Source: Acidobacteriota bacterium
Lineage (GTDB): Bacteria; Acidobacteriota; Vicinamibacteria; Vicinamibacterales; UBA2999
Direction of reading: 5' to 3'
Length of the DNA: 64,000 bases
Assembly: GCA_018000455.1 (NCBI GenBank)
Contig: JAGNJW010000020.1
Location: 32,735-96,734 of the forward strand
The notes under the pieces were generated by a model. The model saw only the letters and a list, made by a program, of their open reading frames with translations. It had not been told where the DNA came from and did not search any database. The position numbers and the translations under genes are program-made. This document shows, one piece after another, positions 10,348 to 19,505 of the stretch; position 1 is the stretch's first letter; the number at the start of each line of letters is the position of its first letter.

Positions 10348-10779
10348 ATGACCGCACCGCTGACCGTCGGAGACGTGATGACACGCGGCCCGTGGGTCGT
10401 CGACGACGACGCCCCCCTGCGCCAGGCGCGCAGCCTGATGGTCGATCACGAGATCCACCACCTCCCCGTCGTGCGCCGCGGGGCGCTGGTTGGCGTGCTG
10501 AGCGATCGCGACGTCAAACGGGCGCTCGACCCCGACCTTGGTCTGCCGCCGAAAGAGGAGCTGTTCGTGCGCGACGTGTGCGTGTTCGACGCCTACACCG
10601 TGCCGCCCGCCGAACCGCTCGAACGAGTACTGCGCGTGATGGCGTCACGGCACATCGGCTCGGCGCTCGTGACCGACGACGGCCGCCTGCTCGGCATCCT
10701 CACCGCGAGCGATGCCTGCCGCATCTTCGCGGACTTCCTGCGCGCGGCCAGCCAGCCGACGACCCTCGCCCACTCCTGA
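10348..10779 (+). CDS. CBS-pair domain protein
   Basis: A 143-residue protein that is essentially one Bateman module: two CBS motifs (residues about 8-65 and 75-135), with the first containing LVGVLSDRDVKRAL and the second LLGILTASDACRIF. Such stand-alone CBS proteins bind adenine nucleotides and often sense energy charge. It follows the Usp gene by 16 bp and is the last member of the stress operon. Confidence 0.9.
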   Translation: MTAPLTVGDVMTRGPWVVDDDAPLRQARSLMVDHEIHHLPVVRRGALVGVLSDRDVKRALDPDLGLPPKEELFVRDVCVFDAYTVPPAEPLERVLRVMASRHIGSALVTDDGRLLGILTASDACRIFADFLRAASQPTTLAHS

Positions 10780-10795
10780 AGGCCGTTGGCGGCCT
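10780..10795. terminator. Short hairpin between convergent genes
   Basis: AGGCCG-TTGG-CGGCCT is a perfect six-base-pair stem with a four-base loop, between the CBS gene stop and the convergent cytochrome gene stop. No T tract, as usual for this high-GC DNA, so termination strength is uncertain. Confidence 0.45.
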
Positions 10796-10806
10796 CCGCG
10801 CGGCAG

Positions 10807-11568
10807 CTATCGTGCGTCGGGGTTGGCAATCCGTTCGAACAGCGCCGAGAGCCTGGCACGGGCCGTCGTGAGGCGCTCCGAGAGCTGGTCGAAGACGAAG
10901 GCGTGACCGGCCTGCGTCGCCTCGATGATCGGCACCTCGGCCTGCTGTGCGGCCTGCTCGAGCGAAGCGCGCCGCGCCTTGTCCTTGACGCGGGCGATGG
11001 CGCTGCGCGCGTCCTTGAGCAGCGCGCGCGTCTCGCGAAGGCCTTCATCCGCCATGCGAGCCTGGGCCGGGAACTCGGGATGCGGCGCGATCTTGCCGGC
11101 GCCGTGGCAGGACGCGCACTGTCCCTCCAGCGCCTTGGGAGAGAGCCGCATGCCGGCCGCTTCGCCGTGACAGGTGGTGCAGGTCGGGCCGTTCTTGTTG
11201 CCCGTCAGCAACAGCTCGTAGTGCTTGCTGCGCTGGAACGCCACGAGCGGGCCGGTGTGGCACGTGCCGCAGGTCTTCGGCAGATTCGTCGGGTGTACGG
11301 GGCTCGCCGGGTTCGTGCGCGCCAGGATGTCCTTGTGGGCGATGAACGGCTCGAACGATCGCGGATCGCCGCCGTGGCAGGTCTCGCAGCCGACGTTGGC
11401 GCGGCCGTGTCCGGAGAGGTCCCACTCCGACAGGTGACTTGCCGACACCGAACCCGGATTGGCGAAATGACAGTCGGCGCACCGGCTCTGCGTCTGTGCG
11501 TGCCCATCCGTTGCCACCATCAGCCCCGCAACCACGAGCGTGGCAACCCACCCAACCTGACGAACCAT
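10807..11568 (-). CDS. Periplasmic multihaem cytochrome c (five CxxCH sites)
   Basis: A 253-residue exported protein (signal peptide ending DGHAQT) with five CxxCH haem-binding motifs: CADCH, CETCH, CGTCH, CTTCH and CASCH, plus extra histidines available as distal ligands. The C-terminal 80 residues are haem-free and helical. This is the pattern of small electron-transfer or nitrite/tetrathionate-type multihaem cytochromes; no further class can be fixed. The ATG at 11568 has GGAGG at the right distance. A perfect TATAAT box lies 19 bp upstream of the start. No obvious redox partner is adjacent. Confidence 0.88.
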   Translation of the reverse strand: MVRQVGWVATLVVAGLMVATDGHAQTQSRCADCHFANPGSVSASHLSEWDLSGHGRANVGCETCHGGDPRSFEPFIAHKDILARTNPASPVHPTNLPKTCGTCHTGPLVAFQRSKHYELLLTGNKNGPTCTTCHGEAAGMRLSPKALEGQCASCHGAGKIAPHPEFPAQARMADEGLRETRALLKDARSAIARVKDKARRASLEQAAQQAEVPIIEATQAGHAFVFDQLSERLTTARARLSALFERIANPDAR

Positions 11569-11586
11569 ATCGCGCCTCCGCCGGGA

Positions 11587-11592
11587 ATTATA
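11587..11592 (-). promoter_or_regulatory. -10 box TATAAT upstream of the cytochrome gene
   Basis: A perfect TATAAT on the minus strand, 18 bases before the cytochrome start codon. No convincing -35 box at 16-18 bp. Confidence 0.45.
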
Positions 11593-11838
11593 CATGCTTG
11601 TGCCAAGCTCGCCGCACCACGAACGGCCGGCTACCCGCGGACGCCTCGTGGGTGGCGCGCGCCCGCATGCGGGGCTGTTTTTCGCGCAGATCACGAATTT
11701 CTGCGCGCCGGGCCAGCGTCGCTGGGCTCCCTGCGACGACGTGTCGCAAGGGCGACGCGCTGACGTCGGTGCCCGCGACGGTTCTGGTACACTGGCGCGT
11801 CTGCGTAAACCGGCTGGCGCATCGCCGGGAAAGGCCCC

Positions 11839-12372
11839 ATGACTCGATTCCACCGCCGTCGCTTCCTGAAGACGTTGGCCGTCGCCAGCGCGTCACTCAT
11901 CGCCCGGCCCAGGCAAGCACTGGCGGCCCCGGCACGCGCGCTCGGCTTCAGGCATCTCCATACCGGTGAAACGCTGTCGGTCGAGTACGCGGAGGGCGGT
12001 CGCTATCTGCCCGACGCACTGGCGGCGGTCGATCGCCTGCTCCGCGACTTCAGAACCGGCGAAATCCATCCCATCGATCCGGGTCTGCTCGATCTGCTGC
12101 ACGGGCTCGCCCGCCGCCTCGACACCCGGCAATCGTTCGAGATCATTTCGGGCTATCGCTCGCCGACGACCAATGCCGCCCTGCGCCGCAGGAGCGAGGG
12201 CGTCGCCGCCCACAGCCTGCACATGGTGGGGCAGGCGGTCGACGTCCGCGTGCACGGTGTGCCGCTCACGAGACTGCGATCGGCGGCGCTCGATCTCAAG
12301 AGTGGCGGCGTCGGCTACTACCCGGTGTCGAACTTCGTGCACGTCGACACCGGCCGCGTGCGGCAGTGGTGA
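11839..12372 (+). CDS. Tat-exported DUF882/M15-like murein peptidase (YcbK-like)
   Basis: A 177-residue protein with a Tat signal (HRRRFLKT) and the DUF882/peptidase M15A fold. The zinc-binding pattern is visible as SGYRSP, then SLHMVGQAVDV (H and D ligands) and a final H in NFVHVDTGRVRQW. Members are predicted DD- or LD-carboxypeptidases acting on peptidoglycan in the periplasm. The convergent neighbour is an L,D-transpeptidase, as with E. coli YcbK/YcbB, which fits a shared role in cell-wall remodelling. Confidence 0.88.
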   Translation: MTRFHRRRFLKTLAVASASLIARPRQALAAPARALGFRHLHTGETLSVEYAEGGRYLPDALAAVDRLLRDFRTGEIHPIDPGLLDLLHGLARRLDTRQSFEIISGYRSPTTNAALRRRSEGVAAHSLHMVGQAVDVRVHGVPLTRLRSAALDLKSGGVGYYPVSNFVHVDTGRVRQW

Positions 12373-12382
12373 GCCGGAACCG

Positions 12383-14059
12383 CTAGCCTCCCCCGTTCAA
12401 CCTGCGGGCGAGCGCGACGTCGTGGCCGTAGATGTCCTCGGCGAAGCGCAGCGTCGTCGCGTCCGCGTCGACCGCGGCGGTCATGTAGAACAGCACCACG
12501 TCGACCGGCTCGGCGAGATCGACGCGCACCGGCGCGGCTCCCGCCATGGCCTCGGCAATCCGGTCCGGCGTCCAGGCGGAGCGGCCGGCCAGCGCCCACG
12601 CGGCCAGTCCCGGCGGATCCGCCACGCGGATACAGCCGTGACTGAAGTCGCGACGGTCGCGCGCGAAGAGTTGCGCCGCCGGCGTGCCGTGCAGGTAGAT
12701 GCTGTCCTGGTTCGGGAAGACGAACTTCACAAGCCCCAAGGCGTTGTGGGGCCCGGGCCGCTGCCTCAGCCTCAGCGTCCCGGCCGCCAGGCCGGCAATC
12801 GCCGTGTCGTCGGTGGGAACGACGCGCGCATCGTCCGACGCGCCACCGACGATCTCCATCTGCTGGGCGGCCAGATACCGGGGATTGCGGGCCAGTGCCG
12901 GCAGGATCTCGCCGCGCACGATCGACGTCGGCACGTTCCAGTAGGGCCGGAAGATCACGTGGTCCATCGACGCCACGAAGACCGGCGTCTCGGAGCGCAT
13001 GGCGCGGCCGACGATGACCTCCATCGATCGGCTCGGCGGCCCGTCCAGGCGGCCGGCGTCGAACGCCCAGAGGCGGAACATCGGGATGTTCACCGCCAGC
13101 ACGGGACGCGCCCCGAGGTCGGGCAACCAGCGCAGCCGCTCGAGTGCGAGCGCAATCTGGTCGGCACGCGCGGCGGCGGGCACCTGCAGTGCCTTGACCG
13201 TGCGGGCGCCGAGGGCGCCGTCGGCCGCGAGCCCGTGCCGTAGCTGGAACCGGCGCACGGCGGCCACGAGCGGCTCGCGATACGAGGTCGTGTCGGCCGG
13301 CGGCATCGCCGTGGCGTCGAGGTCTCCGAACGCGACGAGCCGGCTGGCCAGCGCCGCGACGCCGGCATAGACGTCGCCGTCGCGCACGGTCGCAGCCGGC
13401 GCCGGCAAGGCCGGCAGCGGCTGCGCGGCAAGCAGGCGGTAGCGGACAAGCGCGTCAACAAGGGCACCGTAGACCTTGAACGGCGGCGCCAGCGCGTCGA
13501 GCATCGCCGCCACCTGCCCACCAGCAAGGGCCTGCCCGAGGAGGACGGCAAAGTCGTGCGGCTCATCCCAGGCGGCAAGGCGTAGCCCGAGCGACCGCGG
13601 ATCCACGCGCCCGAGATGCAGGTGCCGCATGTAGCGCAGCGTGGCCAGCGTGAGAGCGACGTCCCCTTCCAGCCGGGCCTCACCGGTGCGGCCGGCTGCC
13701 AGCGCGGCCTCGACCTGCGGTGTCAGGTAGGCGGAGGGAGCGAGTGCATGGCGGCTGGCCTCACCCAACCGGGTGCGCACGGCCCCGGCGGCCGCACTTG
13801 GCGTACCGTCCGGCAGCGTCCACGCCAGCGCCGGTGTACGAGCGCTGTAGAAGCGTGCGACATCCGCAGCTTCGGCGGGCGAACCGCCGAGCGCACGCGC
13901 CATCTCGGCCATCCGTGCGCCGTCGGTCGCTGGCGACGTCTGCCGGGCGGCGACGCCATCGAGCAAGCCAGTACCGGCTGCGGCGGCGAACGCCACGACG
14001 AGCAGGCAACGGACGGGACGGCCGCGAAGGGTCACAGTCGCTGCCACCGCAGCACTCAT
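12383..14059 (-). CDS. YcbB/LdtD-like L,D-transpeptidase
   Basis: About 558 residues. An N-terminal membrane/signal segment, a long scaffold region, a peptidoglycan-binding domain (FQLRHGLAADGALGARTVKAL) and a YkuD catalytic domain with SHGCIRVADP, nucleophile C476. YcbB-type enzymes form 3-3 cross-links in peptidoglycan. The start is placed at MSAAVAATV just before the hydrophobic segment; upstream codons look non-coding, and the ribosome site is weak. Convergent with the DUF882 peptidase, 10 bp apart. Confidence 0.88.
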   Translation of the reverse strand: MSAAVAATVTLRGRPVRCLLVVAFAAAAGTGLLDGVAARQTSPATDGARMAEMARALGGSPAEAADVARFYSARTPALAWTLPDGTPSAAAGAVRTRLGEASRHALAPSAYLTPQVEAALAAGRTGEARLEGDVALTLATLRYMRHLHLGRVDPRSLGLRLAAWDEPHDFAVLLGQALAGGQVAAMLDALAPPFKVYGALVDALVRYRLLAAQPLPALPAPAATVRDGDVYAGVAALASRLVAFGDLDATAMPPADTTSYREPLVAAVRRFQLRHGLAADGALGARTVKALQVPAAARADQIALALERLRWLPDLGARPVLAVNIPMFRLWAFDAGRLDGPPSRSMEVIVGRAMRSETPVFVASMDHVIFRPYWNVPTSIVRGEILPALARNPRYLAAQQMEIVGGASDDARVVPTDDTAIAGLAAGTLRLRQRPGPHNALGLVKFVFPNQDSIYLHGTPAAQLFARDRRDFSHGCIRVADPPGLAAWALAGRSAWTPDRIAEAMAGAAPVRVDLAEPVDVVLFYMTAAVDADATTLRFAEDIYGHDVALARRLNGGG

Positions 14060-14129
14060 GCCAAGTGAATGGAAGCCCTTCACTGCGCCCTTCGGCGGCG
14101 ACGCCGCAGCAGGAACGCGAAGGAGTTCG

Positions 14130-15482
14130 TCATGACGGGGAATCGTCGCGCGCCGCCTGCCGGTCCGCCAACCGCCCCCGTGCCAGCCAGACTCCGAGTC
14201 CCGCCACGACCCACACGGCGGCAACCTGCTGCGCGAGGAGCGACGCTTCGACGAGCACCCAGAGAATCACGGTGCCGCCGCACAGGGGCACGATCGTGTG
14301 GAGCGGCGAGGCCGGCGCGAGGCGCCGCCTCACGAAATAGCCGACCACCGACACCTGCAGCAACAGGAACGCCGACAGCGCGCCCACGTCCACGATCGAC
14401 ACGAGCACCCCAAGTCCGTCAGGCCGGCGCGCGGCCCAGACGCTCACGACGAGCGTGACGGCGGCCGTGACGATGAGCGCGGTTCGCGGCACGCCGCGCA
14501 CCTCGTCGACGGTGGCCAGCTGTCCCGGCAAGCGGCCATCGCGCGCCATCCCATAGAGGAGCCGCGCCGCGGCAGCCTGCCCGGTCATCGCCGCGAACAT
14601 CGGGCCAATGGCCTTGGTCACCGCCAGCCCCGTCGCGAGCCAGCCGCCGATGGCCGTGCGAGTCACGTCGTAGAACGCCGTGCCCTGGCCGGCCGGCGCG
14701 GCGGCCAGGACCGCGGGTATCTGGTCGCTCAGCACCGCCACCATCCACGTCTGCGCGACGAAGGCCACACCGGCCACCGCCAGGCACAGCCCGATGGCCT
14801 GGCCGACATGGCGCGCGTCCCCTTCGCTCTCCTCCGCAAACGAGGCAATGGCGTCGAAGCCCAGGTACGAGAGCACGGCCACCGACACGGCGTTCATCAC
14901 GAGCGACGGATCCGGTGCCGCCAGACTGGTAAAGGGGGAGAGCCACGAGCGTGCGCCGCCGCCGGCCGCCAGCACGATCCCACCGGCCACCATGAACACG
15001 GCCAGCACGACGAGTTCTCCCACGAGCACGACCAGGCCGGCCCGCGCCGCCACGCGCACGCCGGCGAGGTTCAGGAGCGTGGTCGCCACGAAGGCGACCA
15101 CCGTGAAGACCCAGGCCGGCACGGCCGGCACCAGGGCGTGGAGGGCGATGCCCGAGAACAGATACGCCACCGACGGGATGAGCACGTAGTCGAGCATCGC
15201 CAGCCAGCCGGCGAAGAAGCCGGCGGTCGGCCCGATGCCACGGCTGGCGTAGGCGAAGACCGACCCGGCGTGCGGCACGACGCGCGACATCTCGGCGTAC
15301 GACCAGGCCGTGAATCCCATGGCGAGGGTGGCGACCACGTAGACGAGCGCCACCGCCCCGTTCGTGCGCGCATCGAGGACTCCGTAGACGCCCACCGGCG
15401 CGAGTGGGCCGATGAAGAGCAACCCGTAGACGACGAGATCCCAGCGCGTGAGGCGGCGGCGAAGCGCTGGCGGCGTGCTCAT
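14130..15482 (-). CDS. APC-superfamily amino acid permease
   Basis: A 450-residue protein with about 12 hydrophobic helices. The N-terminus (LTRWDLVVYGLLFIGPLAPVG) and the helix-6-like stretch AVSVAVLSYLGFDAIASFAEES are typical of the APC (AdiC/YjeH-like) transporters. The ATG at 15482 overlaps the stop of the upstream amidase (ATGA), so this and the amidase are one transcript. A substrate that the amidase could hydrolyse, such as an amide or dipeptide, is a reasonable guess. Confidence 0.88.
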   Translation of the reverse strand: MSTPPALRRRLTRWDLVVYGLLFIGPLAPVGVYGVLDARTNGAVALVYVVATLAMGFTAWSYAEMSRVVPHAGSVFAYASRGIGPTAGFFAGWLAMLDYVLIPSVAYLFSGIALHALVPAVPAWVFTVVAFVATTLLNLAGVRVAARAGLVVLVGELVVLAVFMVAGGIVLAAGGGARSWLSPFTSLAAPDPSLVMNAVSVAVLSYLGFDAIASFAEESEGDARHVGQAIGLCLAVAGVAFVAQTWMVAVLSDQIPAVLAAAPAGQGTAFYDVTRTAIGGWLATGLAVTKAIGPMFAAMTGQAAAARLLYGMARDGRLPGQLATVDEVRGVPRTALIVTAAVTLVVSVWAARRPDGLGVLVSIVDVGALSAFLLLQVSVVGYFVRRRLAPASPLHTIVPLCGGTVILWVLVEASLLAQQVAAVWVVAGLGVWLARGRLADRQAARDDSPS

Positions 15483-16900
15483 GCCAGCGGTCCCCGCCAC
15501 GGCGCCAGGCCAGCGCCGCCGCGTTCGATCGCCGCGGCCACATCGAGCACTCCGGCGTCCATGAAGGGCGAGCCCACGACCTGCACCCCGATGGGCAGAC
15601 CCTGTGACGAGCGGCCGGCGGGCACGACCGCCGCCGGCGTGCCCAGGATGTTGCACCACTGCGTGTAAATCATCGCGTCGAGATAACCGACCTCATGCCC
15701 CTCGACGCTCCACCGCCGCTCGCCGTGCCTGAAGGCGGGAATCGCGGCCACCGGGCAGACGAGCATCCGTCCCTGCAGTTCATGGACGAAGGCGGCCCGC
15801 AGCCGATCGCGCGCCGCCCACGCTTCGGCAAACCGCAGGGCCGTGAGCGGCACGCGGGGCCCGCGCTCGCGGTGCAGAGCGGCGATGATCGGCAGCGTGC
15901 GAGCCGTGGGCCCGAGGGCGGCCGTGAGCAACATCTCGCCGGCGTCGCCGAAGAACACGTCCCACAGCTCGGTCGCTTCCTCGAGCACCGCCGGGCGCTG
16001 GTGACGCACGCGGTAACCCTGGGCGGCGAGCGCGGCAACCGCGGCGGCCACCGCCGCGCGCGTCTCTGGAGTCGTCGGCGCACGGTCGTCGGAGTCGAAC
16101 CACCAGACCTCGCGCGATGGCGCATAGGGCGCCGGCAGCATCGCGGCCGGCAGCGCCAACGGATCGCCGGCGTCCCAGCCGGCGACGACGTCGAGCAGGC
16201 GGCGCAGGTCAGCCACCGATCGCGCCATCGGCCCGACGACGCCAATGAGCGAGAACGGACCGAGGCAGGCCGGCTGGTGTCCCGTCGACGGCACCCGTCC
16301 CGGCGTCGGCTTCAGGCCGCAGATCCCGGTGAAGTGGGCCGGCACGCGAATCGAGCCACCGCCGTCGCTGCCCAGGCCGGCAAACGAGCACCCGGCGGCA
16401 ATGGCCGCCGACTCGCCGCCGCTCGATCCGCCCGGCGTGCGTGTCAGATCCCAGGGGTTGCGGGTCGTGCCGTGAAGAGGGTTCACGGTCTCGTAGCCCA
16501 TCAGCATCTCGGCGACGTTGGTCGTACCAAGCACGATGGCCCCAGCGGCCCGGAGCCGCCCGGCGGCCACCGCGTCCACCCTCGCGCGCACGCCGAGACG
16601 CGACGGGCTGCCAGTCTCGCAGCGCAGACCGGCCACCTCGATGGCGCTCTTGACCGTCACGGGCACGCCGCCGAGCAGACGCGCCGGCACGCCGCGCGCC
16701 GAGATGCGTCGGGCGTCGTCGTCGAAGGCCTGGGCCTCGCGCATCGCCTCCTCCGCACGCACGTCGACAAACGCGTTGAGGTCGGCGTCCACCTCGGCGA
16801 TGCGATCGAGGCAGGCACCCACCGCCTCGCGGGCCGAGACCGCGCCGGCGGCGATCGCCGCCACAAGCGTGCTCGCATCCTGCAACAGAACGTCGGTCAC
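15479..16900 (-). CDS. Amidase (amidase-signature family)
   Basis: A 473-residue member of the amidase signature family. The Ser-cisSer-Lys machinery is visible: PVTVKSAIEV (Lys), TPGGSSGGESAAIAAG (cis-Ser) and GSDGGGSIRVPAHF (nucleophile segment). The family includes GatA, but this gene is in an operon with a permease and not with gatB/gatC, so a catabolic amide hydrolase is more likely than a transamidosome subunit. It overlaps both neighbours by 4 bp. Confidence 0.9.
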   Translation of the reverse strand: MTDVLLQDASTLVAAIAAGAVSAREAVGACLDRIAEVDADLNAFVDVRAEEAMREAQAFDDDARRISARGVPARLLGGVPVTVKSAIEVAGLRCETGSPSRLGVRARVDAVAAGRLRAAGAIVLGTTNVAEMLMGYETVNPLHGTTRNPWDLTRTPGGSSGGESAAIAAGCSFAGLGSDGGGSIRVPAHFTGICGLKPTPGRVPSTGHQPACLGPFSLIGVVGPMARSVADLRRLLDVVAGWDAGDPLALPAAMLPAPYAPSREVWWFDSDDRAPTTPETRAAVAAAVAALAAQGYRVRHQRPAVLEEATELWDVFFGDAGEMLLTAALGPTARTLPIIAALHRERGPRVPLTALRFAEAWAARDRLRAAFVHELQGRMLVCPVAAIPAFRHGERRWSVEGHEVGYLDAMIYTQWCNILGTPAAVVPAGRSSQGLPIGVQVVGSPFMDAGVLDVAAAIERGGAGLAPWRGPLA

Positions 16901-17178
16901 GACGCCGACCGCAGCCAGCTCAGCGCGACCCCGGCGAGCGGCAGGAGCAGGAAGGTCCAGGCGATGACGCGGACGAAGCCTGGCGGCGAGCGGCGTCGGA
17001 TGGGCGTGAAACCGAGGTTCCCGGTGAAGTCAGCGGCCGTCTCGGCGTCCCACACGAGCCACACGAGCAGCGCGAGCGGCACGGCGATGAAGGCCGCAGC
17101 CACGAGGCCGGCCGCCGCTCCGACCACGACCACATAGATCGTGGCGAGTGCGGCCGAGAGGGTCCGCTGCGCATCCAT
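16897..17178 (-). CDS. Small two-helix membrane protein
   Basis: A 93-residue protein with two long hydrophobic helices (residues about 8-42 and 70-90) joined by a polar loop containing FTGNLGF and RRRSPP. No family recognised. It is the first gene of the operon and its stop overlaps the amidase start by 4 bp, which supports that it is translated. It may be an accessory subunit of the permease. Confidence 0.65.
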   Translation of the reverse strand: MDAQRTLSAALATIYVVVVGAAAGLVAAAFIAVPLALLVWLVWDAETAADFTGNLGFTPIRRRSPPGFVRVIAWTFLLLPLAGVALSWLRSAS

Positions 17179-17318
17179 CGGCGCATTCTCCCACCGCCGA
17201 CGAGGCGATGCGAGTCCGGCGTGGCGCCAGGCGCCGGAGCGTGCCATGATGAGCGGCGATTTTGCGGGCGTGGACGCCGGGCGGATGCCCCGGTGGAGAG
17301 GCCCGGACTGGAGAGGCC

Positions 17319-18572
17319 ATGAGTGCGATCGGACGTCGTGAGTTCCTGGCGGGCGCAGGCGCCCTGGCGGTGTCAAGCGGCCGCGTGTTCGCCGGCCAGC
17401 CGGCCGGCCGGCCCGGCGCGATCTTCCCGGCGACGGTACGCGAGGAATTCCCGCTCGTCTCGACCGAGACCTACATGAACGCGGCGGCACTGCATCCGGT
17501 CGGCCGCTTCGCGGCGCGGGCGATCGAACAGGGCCTGCAGTACCGCCTGCACGGGCCCGGACCTGGCCGCGTGGACTTCGGCAACGATCGCCAGGCCGAC
17601 CTCAAGAAGCGCTTCGGCGCGCTCATCAATGCCGCCCCGAGTGAAATCGCATTCACCTCCAGCACCTCCGACGGCGAGAACATCGTCGTGGTGGGGCTTG
17701 ACCTGGCGAAGAAGAAGGGCAACATCGTCATCGACGAGCTGCACTTCACGACCTCGCTCTACATGTACAAGGAGCTCGAGAAGCAGGGCGTCGAGCTGCG
17801 CATCGTCAAGCACCGCGACTGGAAGATCGACCCGGCCGACATGGACAAGGCCATCGACAAGAACACGCGCCTCGTGTCGCTGGCGCTGGTATCGAACGTC
17901 AACGGCTTCCTGCACGACTGCAAGGCCGTGAGCGCCATCGCGCACGCCCGCGGCGCGCTGGTCTTCGCCGACATCATCCAGGCGGTCGGGTGCGTGCCGG
18001 TGGACGTCAAGGCGCTCGGCATCGACTTCGCTTCGACCGGCACCTACAAGTGGATCATGGGCGAACGCGGCTTCGGCTTCCTCTACGTCAAGGAGGACCT
18101 GCAGGGCACGGTGCTGCCGACGACGCGCTACGGCCACCGCCAGGTCTCGAACTTCAATCGCGCCCAGCTCACCTGGGAACCGATGCCCGGCGCGGCGCGC
18201 TACGAAACCGGGGGCATCGCGGTGCTGCTGGCCGCGGCGGTGTCGGAAGGCATCGACTACGTGCAGGGCCTGGGGATCGAGAAGATCCGCGCCCACGCCA
18301 CGCAGCTCACCGACCGCCTGCAGCGCGAGCTGCCGCCGCTCGGCTACACGCCGCTCACGCCGGCCGGCAATGCCACACCCATTCTCGCGTTTGCGGTCAA
18401 GGACGCGGCGGCGACGAGCAAGGCCCTGCAGGCCGCCAAGGTGACGGCCACGGTGGTAGCCAACGAGAGCCGTCTGCGTCTGTCGGTCTCGGTCTTCAAC
18501 ACCCACGACGACATCGACAAGGTCGTCGAGGTGCTGGGCGGCCGGGCGCGGTCGAGCAGCGCGCGCGGCTGA
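17319..18572 (+). CDS. Class V aminotransferase, exported-looking (isopenicillin N epimerase-like)
   Basis: A 417-residue PLP-dependent fold type I protein. The cofactor lysine lies in STGTYKWIMGERGFG. The first 25 residues read as a Tat/Sec signal (RREFLAGAGALAVSSG), which is unusual for a PLP enzyme but recurrent in acidobacterial and proteobacterial members annotated as isopenicillin N epimerase-like or selenocysteine lyase-like. GAGAGG precedes the ATG. A hairpin with a GAAA loop follows the stop. Substrate unknown. Confidence 0.87.
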   Translation: MSAIGRREFLAGAGALAVSSGRVFAGQPAGRPGAIFPATVREEFPLVSTETYMNAAALHPVGRFAARAIEQGLQYRLHGPGPGRVDFGNDRQADLKKRFGALINAAPSEIAFTSSTSDGENIVVVGLDLAKKKGNIVIDELHFTTSLYMYKELEKQGVELRIVKHRDWKIDPADMDKAIDKNTRLVSLALVSNVNGFLHDCKAVSAIAHARGALVFADIIQAVGCVPVDVKALGIDFASTGTYKWIMGERGFGFLYVKEDLQGTVLPTTRYGHRQVSNFNRAQLTWEPMPGAARYETGGIAVLLAAAVSEGIDYVQGLGIEKIRAHATQLTDRLQRELPPLGYTPLTPAGNATPILAFAVKDAAATSKALQAAKVTATVVANESRLRLSVSVFNTHDDIDKVVEVLGGRARSSSARG

Positions 18573-18575
18573 CGG

Positions 18576-18595
18576 GCTCCTCGGAAACGAGGAGC
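18576..18595 (+). terminator. GAAA-tetraloop hairpin after the aminotransferase gene
   Basis: An eight-base-pair perfect stem, GCTCCTCG-GAAA-CGAGGAGC, starting 4 bp after the stop codon. GNRA loops stabilise RNA hairpins. There is no downstream T run, so it may be a transcript 3'-end stabiliser as much as a terminator. Confidence 0.55.
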
Positions 18596-18610
18596 GGTGC
18601 TGACGGCGCG

Positions 18611-18844
18611 ACGGCGAAGGGCTGACTCGGCGGCCGCGTCCGGCCCTGCGCAGGCCGTCAAACGCCAGCGGGGGCGAACGTCGGCGGCCCGCGGGGCCCC
18701 GGGCGGTGCTGCGCGACCCGAAGCGTGTGTCGCTGCTGCGCCATAACACCCCACGGCGACTTCGGCGCCGCCTCGGCGTTTGACGACTGACGCGGGCGCG
18801 GCCTGCTCCGGACGGCCGCGGCCGCCGAGCCAGCCCTCCGCCGT
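18611..18844 (+). repeat. 234-bp palindromic repeat, copy 1
   Basis: This 234-bp unit reappears as its reverse complement at 19873-20106 with only scattered differences. The unit is itself an imperfect palindrome: its ends are inverted copies of ACGGCGAAGGGCTGACTCGG-type sequence (18611 onward against 18844 backward), and an inner inverted pair GTCAAACGCC / GGCGTTTGAC sits at 18657-18666 and 18775-18784. It contains no convincing gene. Structure and size resemble a MITE or other foldback element; the inner 128 bp also resembles, loosely, a long attC site. No clear target duplication is seen. Confidence 0.8.
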
Positions 18845-19098
18845 CGGAGCCCCGGACTGCCGGCGGCTCAAGTGCGGAACGAACTGTAATCCTGACGAGC
18901 GTCGCGGCGCTTCGTATCGTGCCCGCATCCTGGCTGCCCGGTGCTGGCATCTTGCGACACATTCGGTTGCAAGCTGGACGCGCGTTCGCGTGCTCCCGGA
19001 TTGGGCTAACGAACTCCACAGCATTCTGGCCGGGGTTCGAAGTCCCAAGAGTAGTTTGGCCTATTCGCGAAGCTCCGAAACTGATCGGCGGGGTGCCA
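18845..19098. other. Lower-GC spacer with no recognised feature
   Basis: About 250 bp between repeat copy 1 and the first small ORF. Base composition is visibly lower in GC than the surrounding genes. I see no gene with supported coding signal. The segment at about 19035-19050 contains a GGTTCGAA string that recalls a tRNA T-loop, but no cloverleaf forms. Confidence 0.5.
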
Positions 19099-19505
19099 AT
19101 GGCTAGAAGTGACGAGGTTCAGTCCGTCCGCGCAGAACTGGCGAGTCTGCCTGAGCGCGCTGAGGAGCACTTCGCCAAGGCGCTCACGATGGCCCGTCGG
19201 CATCCAGAGGCCGAGCACTACCGAACTTCGTGGCCACGAATTGGGTTCAGTACGGGCCGGCGGAGACCTTTGCCGAGGGTGATGCGACTGGGCGACAGAT
19301 TCCTCGGATGCCGTCGAAACTCGCGGGCCTGTTGAGGCGCTCACCACTGTTGACGGAGGCAGATCTCAGAGACCTCACGCGTCGTACCAAAGCCATGATG
19401 GCTGCGCTCCGCTTTCGACATCATCGAGAGTGGGACACTCAGATTCTTCATGACGAAGACGTCGTCCTTGGAACCACACCGGCCGGCCAAGACGAACGGT
19501 CGTGA
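19099..19505 (+). pseudogene. Frameshifted small unknown gene in the cassette-like patch
   Basis: Two overlapping frames read as one protein of about 130 residues: the first (ATG 19099, in frame to a stop at 19335) gives MARSDEVQSVRAELASLPER...HPEAEHYRT and looks natural up to about 19228; from there the natural-looking sequence continues in another frame (19230-19505) as VATNWVQYGPAETFAEG...GTTPAGQDERS. A single indel near 19225-19230 would join them. No family recognised; the C-terminal part is hydrophilic and helical. Alternatively the two frames are separate small genes, with the second using GTG at 19230. Its stop overlaps the next ORF's GTG (GTGA). Confidence 0.5.

Noticed and set aside
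18657..18784. Inner part of the 234-bp repeat as a VCR-like attC site
   Set aside because: GTCAAAC/GTTTGAC differs from the R-box consensus (T after GTT), and the repeat extends well beyond these boxes with its own inverted ends, so a foldback element is the better description.
19030..19056. tRNA-like T-loop string (GGGGTTCGAAGTCCC)
   Set aside because: The T stem has a mismatch and a G-T pair, and no acceptor, D or anticodon arm can be formed from the preceding 60 bases.
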